The notes: generated by a model from the sequence alone, not told the origin. Counted from the first letter of the stretch, positions 54,547 to 64,000 are shown. The stretch: 64,000 nucleotides of DNA from Rhizobiaceae bacterium (GCA_023953835.1 JAMLJB010000001.1:1984001-2048000), one strand, 5' to 3'. Translations and numbers: made by a program.

Positions 54547-56348
54547 TGGCGCCGCCGCTCCTCAACCTCGATGGAATCAGGCTGACCTTCGGCGGAACGC
54601 CGCTGCTCGACGGAGCCTCGTTGTCGGTCGAAGCCGGTGACAGGGTGGCCCTTGTCGGGCGCAACGGTTCCGGCAAATCGACCCTGCTCAAGATTGCCGC
54701 GGGGATGGTCGAGCCTCAGGACGGCATGGTGTTTCGCCAGCCGACTGCGACGATCCGCTATCTGCCGCAACTGCCCGACATGGACGGTTTCGTGACGGTG
54801 CGGGACTATGTGGAAGCCGGTCTCGGTCCGGCGGACGATCCGCACCGCGCCACCTATCTGCTCGATCATCTCGGGCTGACGGGAGACGAAAGCCCCGCGA
54901 ACCTGTCCGGCGGCGAGGCGAGGCGCGCTGCACTTGCGCGCGTGATGGCCCCGCAGCCGGATATATTGCTGCTCGACGAGCCGACCAATCATCTCGACCT
55001 GTCGACCATCGAGTGGCTTGAGGAAGAATTGACGCGAAGCCCGTCGGCGGTGATCGTCATCTCACATGACAGGCGGTTCCTGGAGCGGGTCTCCAAAGCG
55101 ACGGTGTGGCTGGATCGCGGACAGACCAGACGCATGGACCGAGGTTTTGCGCATTTCGAGGAATGGCGCGACCAGATTTTGGAAGAGGAAGAGCGCGAAC
55201 AGCACAAGCTTGGCCGCCAGATCGTGCGCGAAGAGCACTGGCTGCGCTTTGGCGTGACGGCGCGCCGCAAGCGCAACATGCGCCGCCTCGGCGAATTGCA
55301 GACGATGCGCCAGCGCTTCCGGTCGCACCGGGGCGCGGAAGGGTCCGCCGTGCTTGCCGCCAGCGACGCCGCCGAATCCGGTAAGCTTGTCGTCGAAGCG
55401 AAGGAAATCGGCAAACGCTTCGGCGAAAACCTCATCGTGGACCGCTTTTCGACACGCATCCAGCGAGGCGACCGGGTCGGCTTCGTGGGTCCGAACGGCG
55501 CGGGCAAGACGACGCTTCTCAAGATGCTGACCGGCGCACTGGCGCCGGATTCCGGCTCGGTGCGGCTTGGCGTCAACCTCGAAATCGCGACGCTCGATCA
55601 GAAGCGCGATGCGGTCGATCCCGAGGAGACGCTTGCGCATTTCCTCACCGACGGGCGCGGCGAAAACCTCATCGTCAATGGCGAAGTCCGTCACGTCGTT
55701 TCCTACATGAAGGACTTCCTGTTCCGGCCCGAACAGGCGCGCACGCCGGTGCGCGAGCTTTCGGGCGGGGAAAGGGCGCGGCTCTTACTGGCGCGCATGC
55801 TGGCCAGACCGGCAAACCTGCTGGTGCTGGACGAGCCGACCAACGATCTCGACATGGAGACGCTCGACCTACTGCAGGAACTCGTGGCGGGATTTCCCGG
55901 CACCGTGCTGCTCGTCAGCCATGACCGCGATTTCCTCGACCGCACCGTCACCAGCGTGATTGCGCCGGAAGGCAACGGCCGGTGGGTGGAGTATGCGGGC
56001 GGATATTCCGACATGCTGGCTCAGCGTGGCGGCAGGCGGCTCGATGACCGCCCCGCAAAGAAGCAGTCTGCATCAACCGAAACGCGTGCGGAGCCGCAGA
56101 AGCAGGCCGCGCGCAAGCTGTCCTTCAAGCAGAAATTCGCGCTGGACAATTTGCCCGCACGGATGGAGGCCGTGTCCACGGCGATATCCTCGCTTGAGGA
56201 CCGGCTTGCCGACCCGGCCTTCTACGAGCGCGATCCGAAGGGATTCGCGCAGGCCATCGCCATGCTCGACAAGGAAAGGGCCTCGCTCGCCGCGATGGAA
56301 GAAGAATGGCTTGAACTCGAAATGCTGCGCGAGGAACTGGAAGGGTAA
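54546..56348 (+). CDS. ABC-F family ATPase (Uup-like)
   Basis: Soluble protein of 600 residues with two ABC domains: Walker A GRNGSGKST and GPNGAGKTT, signatures NLSGGEARRA and ELSGGERAR. The linker between them (EEEEREQHKLGRQIVREEHW) is the P-site-tRNA interaction region, and a C-terminal coiled coil follows. ABC-F proteins act on the ribosome, not in transport. It is translationally coupled to thiamine diphosphokinase. Confidence 0.92.
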   Translation: MAPPLLNLDGIRLTFGGTPLLDGASLSVEAGDRVALVGRNGSGKSTLLKIAAGMVEPQDGMVFRQPTATIRYLPQLPDMDGFVTVRDYVEAGLGPADDPHRATYLLDHLGLTGDESPANLSGGEARRAALARVMAPQPDILLLDEPTNHLDLSTIEWLEEELTRSPSAVIVISHDRRFLERVSKATVWLDRGQTRRMDRGFAHFEEWRDQILEEEEREQHKLGRQIVREEHWLRFGVTARRKRNMRRLGELQTMRQRFRSHRGAEGSAVLAASDAAESGKLVVEAKEIGKRFGENLIVDRFSTRIQRGDRVGFVGPNGAGKTTLLKMLTGALAPDSGSVRLGVNLEIATLDQKRDAVDPEETLAHFLTDGRGENLIVNGEVRHVVSYMKDFLFRPEQARTPVRELSGGERARLLLARMLARPANLLVLDEPTNDLDMETLDLLQELVAGFPGTVLLVSHDRDFLDRTVTSVIAPEGNGRWVEYAGGYSDMLAQRGGRRLDDRPAKKQSASTETRAEPQKQAARKLSFKQKFALDNLPARMEAVSTAISSLEDRLADPAFYERDPKGFAQAIAMLDKERASLAAMEEEWLELEMLREELEG

Positions 56349-56351
56349 GCC

Positions 56352-58157
56352 CTATTCCGCCGCGCGACCGAAAGCCTCGCCGCCGGTATCGAATTGCAGG
56401 CGGGCAAGCCGGGCGTAGATGCCGTTCTTCTTGACCAGCGCGGCATGGGTTCCCTGCTCGACGATGCGGCCATCGTCCATGACGATGATGCGATCCGCCT
56501 TGAGCACGGTGGCGAGCCGGTGCGCGATGGCCAGCGTGGTGCGGCCACCCATCAAATCTTCCAGCGCGCGCTGGACGAACTGCTCGCTCTCCGCATCCAG
56601 CGCCGATGTTGCTTCGTCCAACAGCAGGATGGGTGCGTCGCGCAATATGGCGCGCGCAATGGCAAGCCGCTGCCGCTGGCCGCCCGACAGCGTCACGCCG
56701 CGCTCGCCCACGACCGTATCATAGCCCTGCGGCAGCTTCTCGGTGAACTCGTCGACCCGCGCGGCCCTTGCGGCGGCGATGATCTCGCTTTCCCCGGCGT
56801 CGGGGCGGCCGAAGGCGATGTTATCGCGGATGCTTGCGGCGAACACCGTCACATCCTGCGGAACGGTGGCGATTGCCTTGCGCAGTTCCCTCGGATCGGT
56901 GCCGCGAATGTCCACCCCGTCGACCAGTATTGTGCCCCTGTCGGGATCATAGAAGCGCTGGAGCAATGCAAACACGGTCGTTTTGCCCGCGCCCGACGGC
57001 CCGACAATGGCCACGGTCTCGCCGGGCTTCACCTCGAAGGTGAGGTCGTGGACCGCAGACCGGTGCGGGCGCATCGGATAGGCGAAATCGACGTCGTGGA
57101 AAGACACCTCGCCTTTGGCAGGCCGGGGAAGCGGCACGGGACTGGCGGGCGCGGCAATGGTCGGCGTTTCATCCAGAAGCTCGGCAAGGCGTTCCGCCGC
57201 GCCTGCCGCCTGGCTCAACTCGCCCCACACCTCGGAGAGAGCGCCCAGCGCGCCCGCGGCGAACACCGAATAGAGAAGGAACTGCCCGAGCGTGCCGGGA
57301 GACAGCGTTCCCGACAGCACATCGTGTGAGCCGAACCAGAGCACCGCGACCACGGAGGCGAAAACTGTGAAGATCGCCACGAAGGTGAGCAACGCGCGCG
57401 CCAGAACCGAGCTGCGGGCGGCGGCGAACGCCGTTTCGACCGCCTTGCGGAAGCGGCCTGTGACAAGCGGCTCGTTGGTGAAGGATTGCAGCGTGCGGAT
57501 CGCCCCGATCTGTTCGCTCGCATAGGCGGTGGCGTCGGCCAGCGTGTCCTGCGCCAGCCGCGACTTGGCGCGCACGGATCGCCCGAACGCCACCAGAGGC
57601 AGCACGACCACGGGTATGGCGGCAAGCACGAGGCCGGAAAGCTTGGGGCTGGTGACCACCATCATTGCCACTGCGCCCAGCCCGAGGATGAGGTTGCGCA
57701 GCGCGACGGAGGCCGTTGCCCCCACGGCGGACTTGATCTGCGTGGCGTCGGCGGCCAGCCGCGAAATGATCTCGCCGGACTGCGAGCGGTCGAAGAAGGC
57801 GGGCGACAGCGTGGTGATATGCGCAAAGACCGCGCTTCTTATGTCGGCCACGACGCGCTCGCCGAGCGTGACCACGAAATAATAGCGGCAGGCGGAAGCG
57901 AGCGCGAGCACAGCCGCGATCACCACCAGCATGGAGAAATAATTGGCGATGAAGGTGCCGTCGGAGGAGGAAAATCCGTGGTCGATCATGCGCCGGACCG
58001 CCAGGGGCAGCGTCAGCGTGGTGACGCCGGCCAGCGTCAGGAAAAAGAGCGCCGCCGCGACATGGCCCTTGTAGCGCATCACAAAGGGAACCAGCCTTGC
58101 CAGCGGCCTGAGTGAACGCCGCCTTGCCTGCGTTTCGCTGGACGTATCGCGCGCCAT
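56352..58157 (-). CDS. ABC exporter, fused membrane and ATPase domains
   Basis: Half-transporter of 601 residues (type IV exporter, MsbA/BmrA-like). Six membrane segments lie in the first 320 residues; the ATPase has [23 protein letters not shown] and ILLLDEATSALD. It works as a homodimer, exporting lipids or drugs; the cargo is not evident. It is convergent with the ABC-F gene. Confidence 0.9.
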   Translation of the reverse strand: MARDTSSETQARRRSLRPLARLVPFVMRYKGHVAAALFFLTLAGVTTLTLPLAVRRMIDHGFSSSDGTFIANYFSMLVVIAAVLALASACRYYFVVTLGERVVADIRSAVFAHITTLSPAFFDRSQSGEIISRLAADATQIKSAVGATASVALRNLILGLGAVAMMVVTSPKLSGLVLAAIPVVVLPLVAFGRSVRAKSRLAQDTLADATAYASEQIGAIRTLQSFTNEPLVTGRFRKAVETAFAAARSSVLARALLTFVAIFTVFASVVAVLWFGSHDVLSGTLSPGTLGQFLLYSVFAAGALGALSEVWGELSQAAGAAERLAELLDETPTIAAPASPVPLPRPAKGEVSFHDVDFAYPMRPHRSAVHDLTFEVKPGETVAIVGPSGAGKTTVFALLQRFYDPDRGTILVDGVDIRGTDPRELRKAIATVPQDVTVFAASIRDNIAFGRPDAGESEIIAAARAARVDEFTEKLPQGYDTVVGERGVTLSGGQRQRLAIARAILRDAPILLLDEATSALDAESEQFVQRALEDLMGGRTTLAIAHRLATVLKADRIIVMDDGRIVEQGTHAALVKKNGIYARLARLQFDTGGEAFGRAAE

Positions 58158-58348
58158 GACGTTTCATCCCCGAAGGCCGGCCAAATGGCTCTTTCACGGC
58201 CTTGTGCTTGCATTGAGGCTGTTGTATAGGCCAGCCCGACCGTCTGAAGCCGTACATTCCCATGACGCGCGCTTCAAGATTTCCGAGTGGGTGACATCGC
58301 CGCAGGGCATGTCGTGGCCGCTCAACCCCGAATAGCCAGGACAGACCG

Positions 58349-58570
58349 ATGAAAGCCAGCATCCATCCCGATTATCATACGATCAAGGTCGTCATGACCG
58401 ACGGCACCGAATATGTGACGCGTTCCACTTATGGCAAGGAAGGCGACACGCTCAACCTCGACATCGACCCCTCCACCCATCCGGCGTGGACCGGCGGCCA
58501 GCAGACGCTGCTCGACCGTGGCGGCCGCCTGTCGAAGTTCAAGAACAAGTTCGCCAATCTCGGCATCTGA
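58349..58570 (+). CDS. rpmE: 50S ribosomal protein L31
   Basis: Ribosomal protein of 73 residues. The family core is [20 protein letters not shown], with [20 protein letters not shown] near the end. It lacks the CxxC zinc ligands, the zinc-independent form. It is followed by a strong terminator. Confidence 0.96.
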   Translation: MKASIHPDYHTIKVVMTDGTEYVTRSTYGKEGDTLNLDIDPSTHPAWTGGQQTLLDRGGRLSKFKNKFANLGI

Positions 58571-58592
58571 GCCGGGGCGCATTGTCTGTTGC

Positions 58593-58614
58593 AAGGGGCC
58601 TTCGGGCCCCTTTT
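58593..58614 (+). terminator. Rho-independent terminator of rpmE
   Basis: AAGGGGCC and GGCCCCTT pair perfectly around a TTCG tetraloop and run into TTTT at 58611-58614. It lies 23 bases after the stop. Confidence 0.93.
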
Positions 58615-58627
58615 GCATTTGTGGCGT

Positions 58628-58915
58628 TTAGCTTTTGCGCTCCGAATGACCGAGATCGCGTTCCGGGTCGATGATGTCGCGGACGAGCTGCTTGAGCTTC
58701 GCGGCGTCGGGAAAACCTCCGTCGCGCTTGCGCTCCCAGATGAGCTGGTCGTCGCAGGTGATGGTGAAGACGCCGCCGGTACCCGGGACCAGAACGACTT
58801 CGCCGAGTTCGAGGCTGAAGGTCGAGAGCAGTTCCTGCGCCATCCACGCAGCACGCAGAAGCCACTGGCACTGCGTGCAATAGGTTATGCGGATTGTGGG
58901 CCTGGATTCGCTCAC
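58628..58915 (-). CDS. SelT/SelW/SelH family protein
   Basis: Thioredoxin-fold protein of 95 residues. CTQC at 13-16 takes the place of the CxxU selenocysteine motif of eukaryotic Sel[22 protein letters not shown] is the family centre. The redox partner is unknown. The ATG overlaps the yebC stop by four bases. Confidence 0.9.
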   Translation of the reverse strand: MSESRPTIRITYCTQCQWLLRAAWMAQELLSTFSLELGEVVLVPGTGGVFTITCDDQLIWERKRDGGFPDAAKLKQLVRDIIDPERDLGHSERKS

Positions 58916-59661
58916 GCAGCGCTCAGCTTGGCCAGCGTGGCGTCGTCCACCTCGAAATTGGCGTAGACGTTCTGCACGTCGTCGTCGTCCTCGAGCGTCG
59001 CGACCAGCTTCATCAGCGATTGGGCGCGGTCCTCGTCCACGGGAACGCTGTTCTGCGGCTTCCAGATGATTTTTACGCTTTCGGCTTCGCCCAGCGCGGC
59101 TTCCAGCGCCTTGGAGACTTCATTCACATCCTCGAAGCCGCACAGGATCGTGTGGCCTTCCTCGTCGGATTCAACGTCCTCCGCGCCCGCCTCGATTGCG
59201 GCTTCCATGACCTTGTCGGCATCTGCGGCTTTGGCGGGGTAGTAAATTTCGCCCGCCCGGTCCCACATGAAAGAGACAGAGCCGGTTTCGCCCAGTGCAC
59301 CGCCGGCCTTGGTGAAGGCGGCGCGGACATTGGATGCGGTGCGGTTGCGGTTGTCGGTCAGCGCCTCGACGATGACCGCCACGCCGCCCGGGCCATAGCC
59401 TTCGTAGCGCACTTCCTCGTAGTTTTCCGTGTCGCCGCCGCTCGCCTTGTTGATCGCACGGGCGATGTTGTCCTTCGGCATGGATTCGGCCTTGGCGTTC
59501 TGGATCGCCAGGCGCAGGCGCGGGTTCATGTCGGGGTCCGGCAGGCCCTGCTTGGCGGCGACCGTGATCTCACGCGCCAGCTTCGAGAAAATCTTGGAGC
59601 GGACCGCATCCTGGCGGCCCTTGCGGTGCATGATGTTCTTAAATTGGGAATGGCCGGCCAT
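58912..59661 (-). CDS. yebC: YebC/PmpR family regulator
   Basis: Protein of 249 residues beginning [20 protein letters not shown], with the three-domain TACO1-like fold. Some members bind DNA, and others help ribosomes through proline stretches. It leads the short operon with the SelW-like gene. No ruvC gene lies next to it in this window. Confidence 0.95.
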   Translation of the reverse strand: MAGHSQFKNIMHRKGRQDAVRSKIFSKLAREITVAAKQGLPDPDMNPRLRLAIQNAKAESMPKDNIARAINKASGGDTENYEEVRYEGYGPGGVAVIVEALTDNRNRTASNVRAAFTKAGGALGETGSVSFMWDRAGEIYYPAKAADADKVMEAAIEAGAEDVESDEEGHTILCGFEDVNEVSKALEAALGEAESVKIIWKPQNSVPVDEDRAQSLMKLVATLEDDDDVQNVYANFEVDDATLAKLSAA

Positions 59662-59830
59662 TGCGCCCTCTGCGGATGCCTAGTTCTATGCGGATTTCGC
59701 GGGCTTATAGATAAATTGCCGACGAACGTCCAGCAGCACAAGGCAGCTTTGCTCGCGCAGAATTGACTTCGCAGACAGGCCCCGCCTCGCGATAGTCGGC
59801 GAGAGGGCGGAGCAACAGGGAGACGTGCCG

Positions 59831-60637
59831 ATGATCCGTCCGCTGCTTTTTCTCGCGACCCTGCTTATCACGGTGCCCGCGTTCGCGCAGGACAAGCCGG
59901 TCGTTTCAAAATGCATGGCGATCGCCCAGTCAGTGCCCGGCATCACCTACGCCAATTTCACGCCGGGCTGGCAGCCTGTCGCGACAGAGGAAGAGGCCGT
60001 CACCATCACCTATGCGGGACACTCGACCTATCTGATCGAGACACCGGCAGGTGTGCGCATCGCGACCGATTTCAGCGGCGCCTACGGCAGCGAGTTCCAC
60101 CCGCGTGTCATCACCATGAACAAGGCGCACCGCACCCACTACACCAACAATCCGCCCGCCGATGTCGAATATGTGCTGCGCGGCTGGAACCCGGATGGCG
60201 GCCCCGCCCACCATGCGCTGGTGGTCGATGACGTCACGATCCGCAACGTCCCCACGGACATCCGGCATGGCGTGTCGATGGAGCCGGACGGCAATTCGAT
60301 CTTCATTTTCGAGGTGGCGGGCCTGTGCATCGGCCATCTCGGCCATCTTCACCACAGGCTGGAAAACGCGCATTACGGTGCAATCGGCAGGCTGGACATC
60401 GTCATGGTACCCATCGATGGAGGTATGACGCTTTCGGTCGAGGCGATGAGCGAGATCGCGACGCGGCTTTATTCCTCGATGATCCTGCCGATGCACCGGC
60501 ATGCGACGCCGCTTGGCGAGTTTACCGGGCTGATGGGCGACGGCTTCGCCGTGGATTACCGCAGCAGCGACACGCTCACCGTGTCGCTGAAGTCGCTGCC
60601 CGACCGACCGACCATCGTGGTTCTTTCCGGCGTGTGA
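59831..60637 (+). CDS. MBL fold metallo-hydrolase, secreted
   Basis: Protein of 268 residues with a signal peptide (IRPLLFLATLLITVPAFA|QD). TYAGHSTYLIET is the L-ascorbate-lactonase/UlaG-like start, then GHLGHLHHRL supplies metal-binding histidines and LPMHRHATPL another. The standard HxHxDH is changed, so activity is unsure. The ATG at 59831 has GGGAGA seven bases before it; a GTG two codons earlier is too close. It is divergent from yebC. Confidence 0.82.
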   Translation: MIRPLLFLATLLITVPAFAQDKPVVSKCMAIAQSVPGITYANFTPGWQPVATEEEAVTITYAGHSTYLIETPAGVRIATDFSGAYGSEFHPRVITMNKAHRTHYTNNPPADVEYVLRGWNPDGGPAHHALVVDDVTIRNVPTDIRHGVSMEPDGNSIFIFEVAGLCIGHLGHLHHRLENAHYGAIGRLDIVMVPIDGGMTLSVEAMSEIATRLYSSMILPMHRHATPLGEFTGLMGDGFAVDYRSSDTLTVSLKSLPDRPTIVVLSGV

Positions 60638-60667
60638 GAAGGGCCGGCAGGGCCGGCCCCGTTGCCG

Positions 60668-61426
60668 TCAATGGCCGCTTTTTCGCGCGTTCTCCTTACG
60701 GCGGCGGGCCAGCATGTTCAGCCCTTCGACCAGCGCCGAGAAGCCCATCGCCGCGTAGATATAGCCCTTGGGCACATGGTAGCCCATGCCGTCGGCGATC
60801 AGCGTCATGCCGATCATCAGCAGGAAGCCAAGCGCCAGCATGACGATGGTCGGGTTCTTTTCGATGAAGTTGGCCAGCGGCGTGGCAGCCGCCAGCATCA
60901 CCGAAACGGCGACGATCACCGCGATATACATGATCGCGATATGGTCGGTCATGCCCACCGCCGTGATGATCGAATCGATGGAGAACACGAGGTCCAGCAG
61001 CAGGATCTGGAAGATCGCGCCGCCCAGACTCAGCTGCAATGTTTGCCCGACGATGGAATCCTTGTGGTCGGAGGGATCGACGGTGTGGTGAATTTCCTTC
61101 GTCGCCTTCCACACGAGGAACAGGCCGCCCGCGATCAGGATAAGGTCGCGCCACGAAAAGCCATGGCCGAACGCGGTGAACAAGGGCTCGGTGAGGCGTA
61201 CGATGACAGAGATGGTAGCGAGCAGCACCAGACGCATCACGAGTGCTGCGCCGATGCCCAGCCGTCGCGCCTGCACGCGCTGGCCTTCCGGCAGCTTGTT
61301 GGTGAGGATGGAGATGAAGATCAGATTGTCGATGCCGAGGACGACTTCAAGCACGATGAGTGTCAGCAGGGCGATCCAGGCCGTCGGGTCGGACGTCCAG
61401 TCGAAAAACGGCAGCAGAAAATCCAT
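60668..61426 (-). CDS. TerC family membrane protein
   Basis: Integral membrane protein of 252 residues. The TerC signature is [17 protein letters not shown] near 25-40 and [16 protein letters not shown] later, two metal-linked aspartate motifs. Members export Mn2+ in some bacteria. The ATG at 61426 gives [10 protein letters not shown]; a longer frame upstream lacks a site. It follows the phosphodiesterase gene by 68 bases. Confidence 0.9.
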   Translation of the reverse strand: MDFLLPFFDWTSDPTAWIALLTLIVLEVVLGIDNLIFISILTNKLPEGQRVQARRLGIGAALVMRLVLLATISVIVRLTEPLFTAFGHGFSWRDLILIAGGLFLVWKATKEIHHTVDPSDHKDSIVGQTLQLSLGGAIFQILLLDLVFSIDSIITAVGMTDHIAIMYIAVIVAVSVMLAAATPLANFIEKNPTIVMLALGFLLMIGMTLIADGMGYHVPKGYIYAAMGFSALVEGLNMLARRRKENARKSGH

Positions 61427-61494
61427 GTGTCCCCAATCCCAAAAAGCAGCGAAAAGTCTGGCAGAGGTAGGGAGCGCGTCAAGCGCGTTCAACA

Positions 61495-62319
61495 TCAGGT
61501 CCAGAAAGATGGGACGGTTTCTTCAAGGCGCGGGCCGATGCGGAGTGGCGCGATGCGTTCGGCAAGCCCCGTCCGGTCAGAAATGTCCACGCCCACGCCG
61601 CACAGGGTGGCCGGGCCGCCTGCCGCTTCAAAGCGGCCTTTCGGCACTTTTGAAAGGAATCTGTTGAGCGGCTCCTCCTTTTCCATGCCCAGTGAGGAGT
61701 CATAGTCGCCGCACATTCCCGCATCCGTGAGATAGGCCGTGCCGCCGTTCAAGATTTGGTGATCGGCGGTCGGCTGGTGGGTGTGGGTGCCGACGACAAG
61801 GCTGGCGCGTCCGTCGACGAAATGCCCGAAACACATCTTCTCACTGGTTGCTTCGGCATGGAAATCGATCAGCACGGCGTCCGCCTGCTCGCCGAGCGGA
61901 CAGGCGTCCAGCTCGCGCTCGACCGCCTGGAAAGGGTCGTCGAGTTCGGGATGCATGAACACGCGCCCCATGATGTTCGACACGAGGATGCGCGCGCCGT
62001 TGCGGGCGACGTAGAGGCCCGATCCCTTGCCCGGTGTCCCGGACGGAAAATTGACCGGGCGCAGGAAGCGGTCCTGGCGTTTTGCGAAATCCAGCGCCTC
62101 GCGCTGGTCCCAGACATGGTTGCCGGTCGTCACCACGTCGGCGCCCGCCGCGAGGGTGTTCAGGAAAATGTCCTCGGTAATGCCGAAGCCGCCGGCAGCG
62201 TTTTCACCATTCACAACGACGAAATCGAGCTTGAAATCTGATATCAGGCCGGGAAGCTTCTCCCAGACCGCGGTGCGGCCGGTGCGTCCCACCATATCGC
62301 CAAGAAAAAGAAGCCTCAT
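61495..62319 (-). CDS. YmdB-type metallophosphoesterase (TIGR00282)
   Basis: Calcineurin-like phosphodiesterase of 274 residues. [15 protein letters not shown] starts the metal site, NGENAAGG and GNHVWD continue, and [11 protein letters not shown] completes it. Bacillus YmdB hydrolyses cyclic nucleotides. It lies between the cyclo-ligase and terC on one strand. Confidence 0.92.
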   Translation of the reverse strand: MRLLFLGDMVGRTGRTAVWEKLPGLISDFKLDFVVVNGENAAGGFGITEDIFLNTLAAGADVVTTGNHVWDQREALDFAKRQDRFLRPVNFPSGTPGKGSGLYVARNGARILVSNIMGRVFMHPELDDPFQAVERELDACPLGEQADAVLIDFHAEATSEKMCFGHFVDGRASLVVGTHTHQPTADHQILNGGTAYLTDAGMCGDYDSSLGMEKEEPLNRFLSKVPKGRFEAAGGPATLCGVGVDISDRTGLAERIAPLRIGPRLEETVPSFWT

Positions 62320-62361
62320 AGCCGCTTCTAGAGCTTTGGAGCGCCGGATGGCAAGCGGGTC

Positions 62362-62937
62362 TCAGAAACGGCGCAGTCCGCTTTCCGTCAGCAACTCTGG
62401 AATGACCACATCGTGCGGCTCGTCCGGTACCCGCTCGACTTCCTGGCAGTCGAACGCAATGCCCACGAGGCGGGGCCGGATGCCCTTGTCCCGCAGCCTC
62501 TTGATCGCCCGATCATAGTAGCCCGCGCCATAGCCGATGCGATGACCCCGACCATCGAACGCGGCAATCGGAACCAGCATGGTTGCTGGGTCGAGGACTT
62601 CCGCTTCCTCGCCCGGCCCGAATGTGCCGAAGCCCATGTCGACAAGCGGGGCGCCGCGCACCAGTTCGCGGAAGATCATTGTCGTCTTGTCGAGGATAGC
62701 GGGGATGCACAGGCGCGCGCCTTTTTCCCGCAGAGCGAACATCATCGGGCGGACATCGACCTCCGAGCGCATCGGCCAGAAGCCCGACACAATGCTGCCC
62801 GGCGCGACGTCGAGCTGCGCGCGCGCCGTTTCGGCCATGGCGAGCGAAGCCTCGATGCGCCATGTCGTGTCGAGTTCGTCGCGGCGGGCCAGCGCCTGTC
62901 GTCGCAATTCGCGTTTCTGACTTTTCGGGATGTCCAT
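62362..62937 (-). CDS. fau: 5-formyltetrahydrofolate cyclo-ligase
   Basis: Enzyme of 191 residues that uses ATP to turn 5-formyl-THF into 5,10-methenyl-THF. KRELRRQALARRDELD is the substrate-binding start, and RIGYGAGYYDRAIKRL is the ATP-binding hallmark. The 6S RNA gene lies just upstream on the same strand, as in many proteobacteria. Confidence 0.94.
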   Translation of the reverse strand: MDIPKSQKRELRRQALARRDELDTTWRIEASLAMAETARAQLDVAPGSIVSGFWPMRSEVDVRPMMFALREKGARLCIPAILDKTTMIFRELVRGAPLVDMGFGTFGPGEEAEVLDPATMLVPIAAFDGRGHRIGYGAGYYDRAIKRLRDKGIRPRLVGIAFDCQEVERVPDEPHDVVIPELLTESGLRRF

Positions 62938-62985
62938 GGGGAGATGCTAGAAAGAATACGGCTGCGTGGCCATCCGGTCTGCGAC

Positions 62986-63152
62986 ATTGGAAGCGGCGTC
63001 CAGACAACCGGTGGAGAGGTTGATCCCGGGAACCTACAAAGTAGGTGGGCGCCATATGAAAGAACCCACGGGTCCAATCAGGGACAGCTCCCTTCGAGAT
63101 CAATAAGGCCCCGGGGAAGTGTTACTCCTGCCGGGAAGCCCAGAGCGCCAAT
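62986..63152 (-). ncRNA. ssrS: Probable 6S RNA
   Basis: About 167 bases upstream of fau on the same strand. The ends pair (ATTGG at 63152-63148 with CCAAT at 62990-62986) and a second block CCGG-AGGAG pairs with CTCC-CCGG. The centre holds an open region and the hairpin ACCTAC-TTT-GTAGGT, and a CTATAT -10 box lies just before the start. Structure and position fit 6S RNA, which holds RNA polymerase; the ends are estimates. Confidence 0.75.
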
Positions 63153-63290
63153 ACCTATATAGAACTCTGGCGCGTGCCGCGCCACTGGTTCAGGAAGCTT
63201 TTGCAGCCTGTGCGCGTTGGAGTAACATCGGGCCATGCCCGCCGAATAGAGAGCGAGGCCGGTCGAACGAGAGCCGGCACGGAGACAAGG

Positions 63291-63692
63291 ATGGAAGAAC
63301 ACACATTTCCTATGGTGCGCACCGATGCCGAGTGGCGGTCGCGCCTGACCCCTGAACAATATTATATCATGCGCCAGCATGGCACTGAGCGCCCCGGAAG
63401 CTGTGCGCTGCTGTATGAAAAGCGTGCCGGGACCTTTTCCTGCGCGGGTTGCGACCAGCCGCTGTTCGAATCGAAGCTGAAATTCGAGAGCGGCACGGGC
63501 TGGCCGAGTTTCAACGATCCGGTGCCGGGTTCGGTCGAGACGACAACGGACAGGTCGCACGGGATGGTTCGCACCGAGGTGCATTGTGCGAATTGCGGCA
63601 GCCATCTGGGGCATGTCTTCAACGACGGCCCGCCGCCGACCGGCCTGCGTTATTGTATCAACGGCGTGGCGCTGGATTTCACGCCCGCCTGA
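63291..63692 (+). CDS. msrB: Peptide-methionine (R)-S-oxide reductase
   Basis: Repair enzyme of 133 residues. The zinc is held by Cys51, Cys54, Cys99 and Cys102, the catalytic cysteine is Cys122 in RYCINGVALDF, and GWPSF lies near 70-74. The ATG at 63291 has GGAG upstream; a longer frame overlapping the 6S RNA region is rejected. No signal peptide, so it is cytoplasmic. Confidence 0.95.
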   Translation: MEEHTFPMVRTDAEWRSRLTPEQYYIMRQHGTERPGSCALLYEKRAGTFSCAGCDQPLFESKLKFESGTGWPSFNDPVPGSVETTTDRSHGMVRTEVHCANCGSHLGHVFNDGPPPTGLRYCINGVALDFTPA

Positions 63693-63794
63693 CTTCGACT
63701 GCGCGCCTGCGACAAATTCAGGCGCGCGCCTTCCCGTCTCTTCATAACTTCGCGCATAGCTGCTACGCTTTGCGCGAGAGGGGATATCGGGACC

Positions 63795-64000
63795 GTGTTC
63801 AAGCTGACGCGCCGTTCATCGATGGGAATTGCCGCGGTTGCCGCGTGCATCCTGCTACTGAACGCATTCGCCAGTGCATGGTCATCGGCTGCCGCGGCCG
63901 CTTCCCCCAATCTGGACGCTTTCGGCAATGTGCTTTGCCTTCCCGATCAGGGTGGGCAGAACGGCGGTCACGGCACCCTTCCCAATTGCTGCACATTCGG
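63795..64000 (+). CDS. Small secreted protein, DUF2946-like, cut by window end
   Basis: GTG start; 68 residues are seen before the window ends. A signal peptide (SSMGIAAVAACILLLNAFAS) is followed by AAASPNLDAFGNVLCLPDQG and NCCTF. The cysteine spacing with a Gly/His-rich stretch between resembles DUF2946 (possibly copper related). The C-terminus is missing, so the call is tentative. Confidence 0.6.
   Translation, partial: MFKLTRRSSMGIAAVAACILLLNAFASAWSSAAAAASPNLDAFGNVLCLPDQGGQNGGHGTLPNCCTF

Noticed and set aside
63174..63290. Extended N-terminus of MsrB
   Set aside because: It would begin within the 6S promoter region; the ATG at 63291 has a good site and gives the standard length.
1..64000. 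CRISPR arrays, prophage, insertion sequences or a further antiphage module
   Set aside because: No spaced direct repeats, phage structural genes or transposases are present; MazEF is the only toxin-antitoxin pair.

Overview
The window is chromosomal DNA from an alphaproteobacterium of the order Hyphomicrobiales (Rhizobiales), most likely a Phyllobacteriaceae member close to Mesorhizobium or Aminobacter. This is inferred from the set of core genes (PhaR/PhaA/PhaB, CarD, FdxA, HemP behind a RirA-type iron box, cysteine-free L31, 6S RNA in front of a 5-formyl-THF cyclo-ligase), the codon use and the GC-rich sequence. I see no insertion sequence, prophage, CRISPR array or rRNA operon. One tRNA (anticodon CAT), one TPP riboswitch and a probable 6S RNA are present.

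Positions 1-18120 form a self-contained catabolic island. It holds a PotABCD-type ABC importer whose binding-protein gene is separated from the permease/ATPase operon, and a translationally coupled lower meta-cleavage operon (4-oxalocrotonate decarboxylase, hydratase, acylating acetaldehyde dehydrogenase, hydroxy-oxovalerate aldolase). It also holds a third hydratase paralogue, an FAH-family hydrolase, a cupin, an RraA-like aldolase, a CrtI-like FAD oxidoreductase, a beta-hydroxyacid dehydrogenase, two SDRs, a DUF1330 protein, two paralogous glutathione S-transferases and one GntR/HutC regulator. Eight copies of a 6-4-6 palindrome (GTATTA-N4-TAATAC and variants) lie in front of the transcription units of this island and I found none elsewhere. 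In four of them the second half-site is also the -10 box of a TTGAC(A/T)-N16-TAATAC promoter. The island therefore looks like one regulon for the uptake and breakdown of one unknown compound to pyruvate and acetyl-CoA. No standard ring-cleavage dioxygenase is visible.

Positions 18290-35000 carry a cold-shock protein with a long leader, a small basic protein, tRNA-Met, pyruvate carboxylase, hemP, an MFS permease, a 52-residue DUF3309 membrane protein, an RND efflux pair, a Tat-exported molybdenum hydroxylase with its [2Fe-2S] subunit and a divergent TetR regulator, a second MFS protein, and rpmF.

Positions 35081-48050 hold cell-wall and isoprenoid genes (mtgA, prenyl synthase, lytic transglycosylase, ispG), a MazEF module, a TetR regulator, the PHB block (phaR, phaA-phaB), carD, fdxA, an S4 protein and a large SUV3-like helicase. 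An 11-base motif is shared by the promoter regions of pyc and phaR/phaA and may be a PhaR site.

Positions 48128-48739 are non-coding. They are rich in GANTC sites, TTAA half-sites, DnaA-box-like sequences and an exact 23-base direct repeat, which suggests a cell-cycle control region or an origin.

Positions 48740-64000 carry an M48 lipoprotein protease, the riboswitch-controlled thiBPQ thiamine importer with a divergent thiamine pyrophosphokinase, an ABC-F protein, an ABC exporter, rpmE, a SelW-like protein behind yebC, a metallo-hydrolase, terC, a YmdB-type phosphodiesterase, the cyclo-ligase, 6S RNA, msrB and the start of a small secreted protein cut by the window end.
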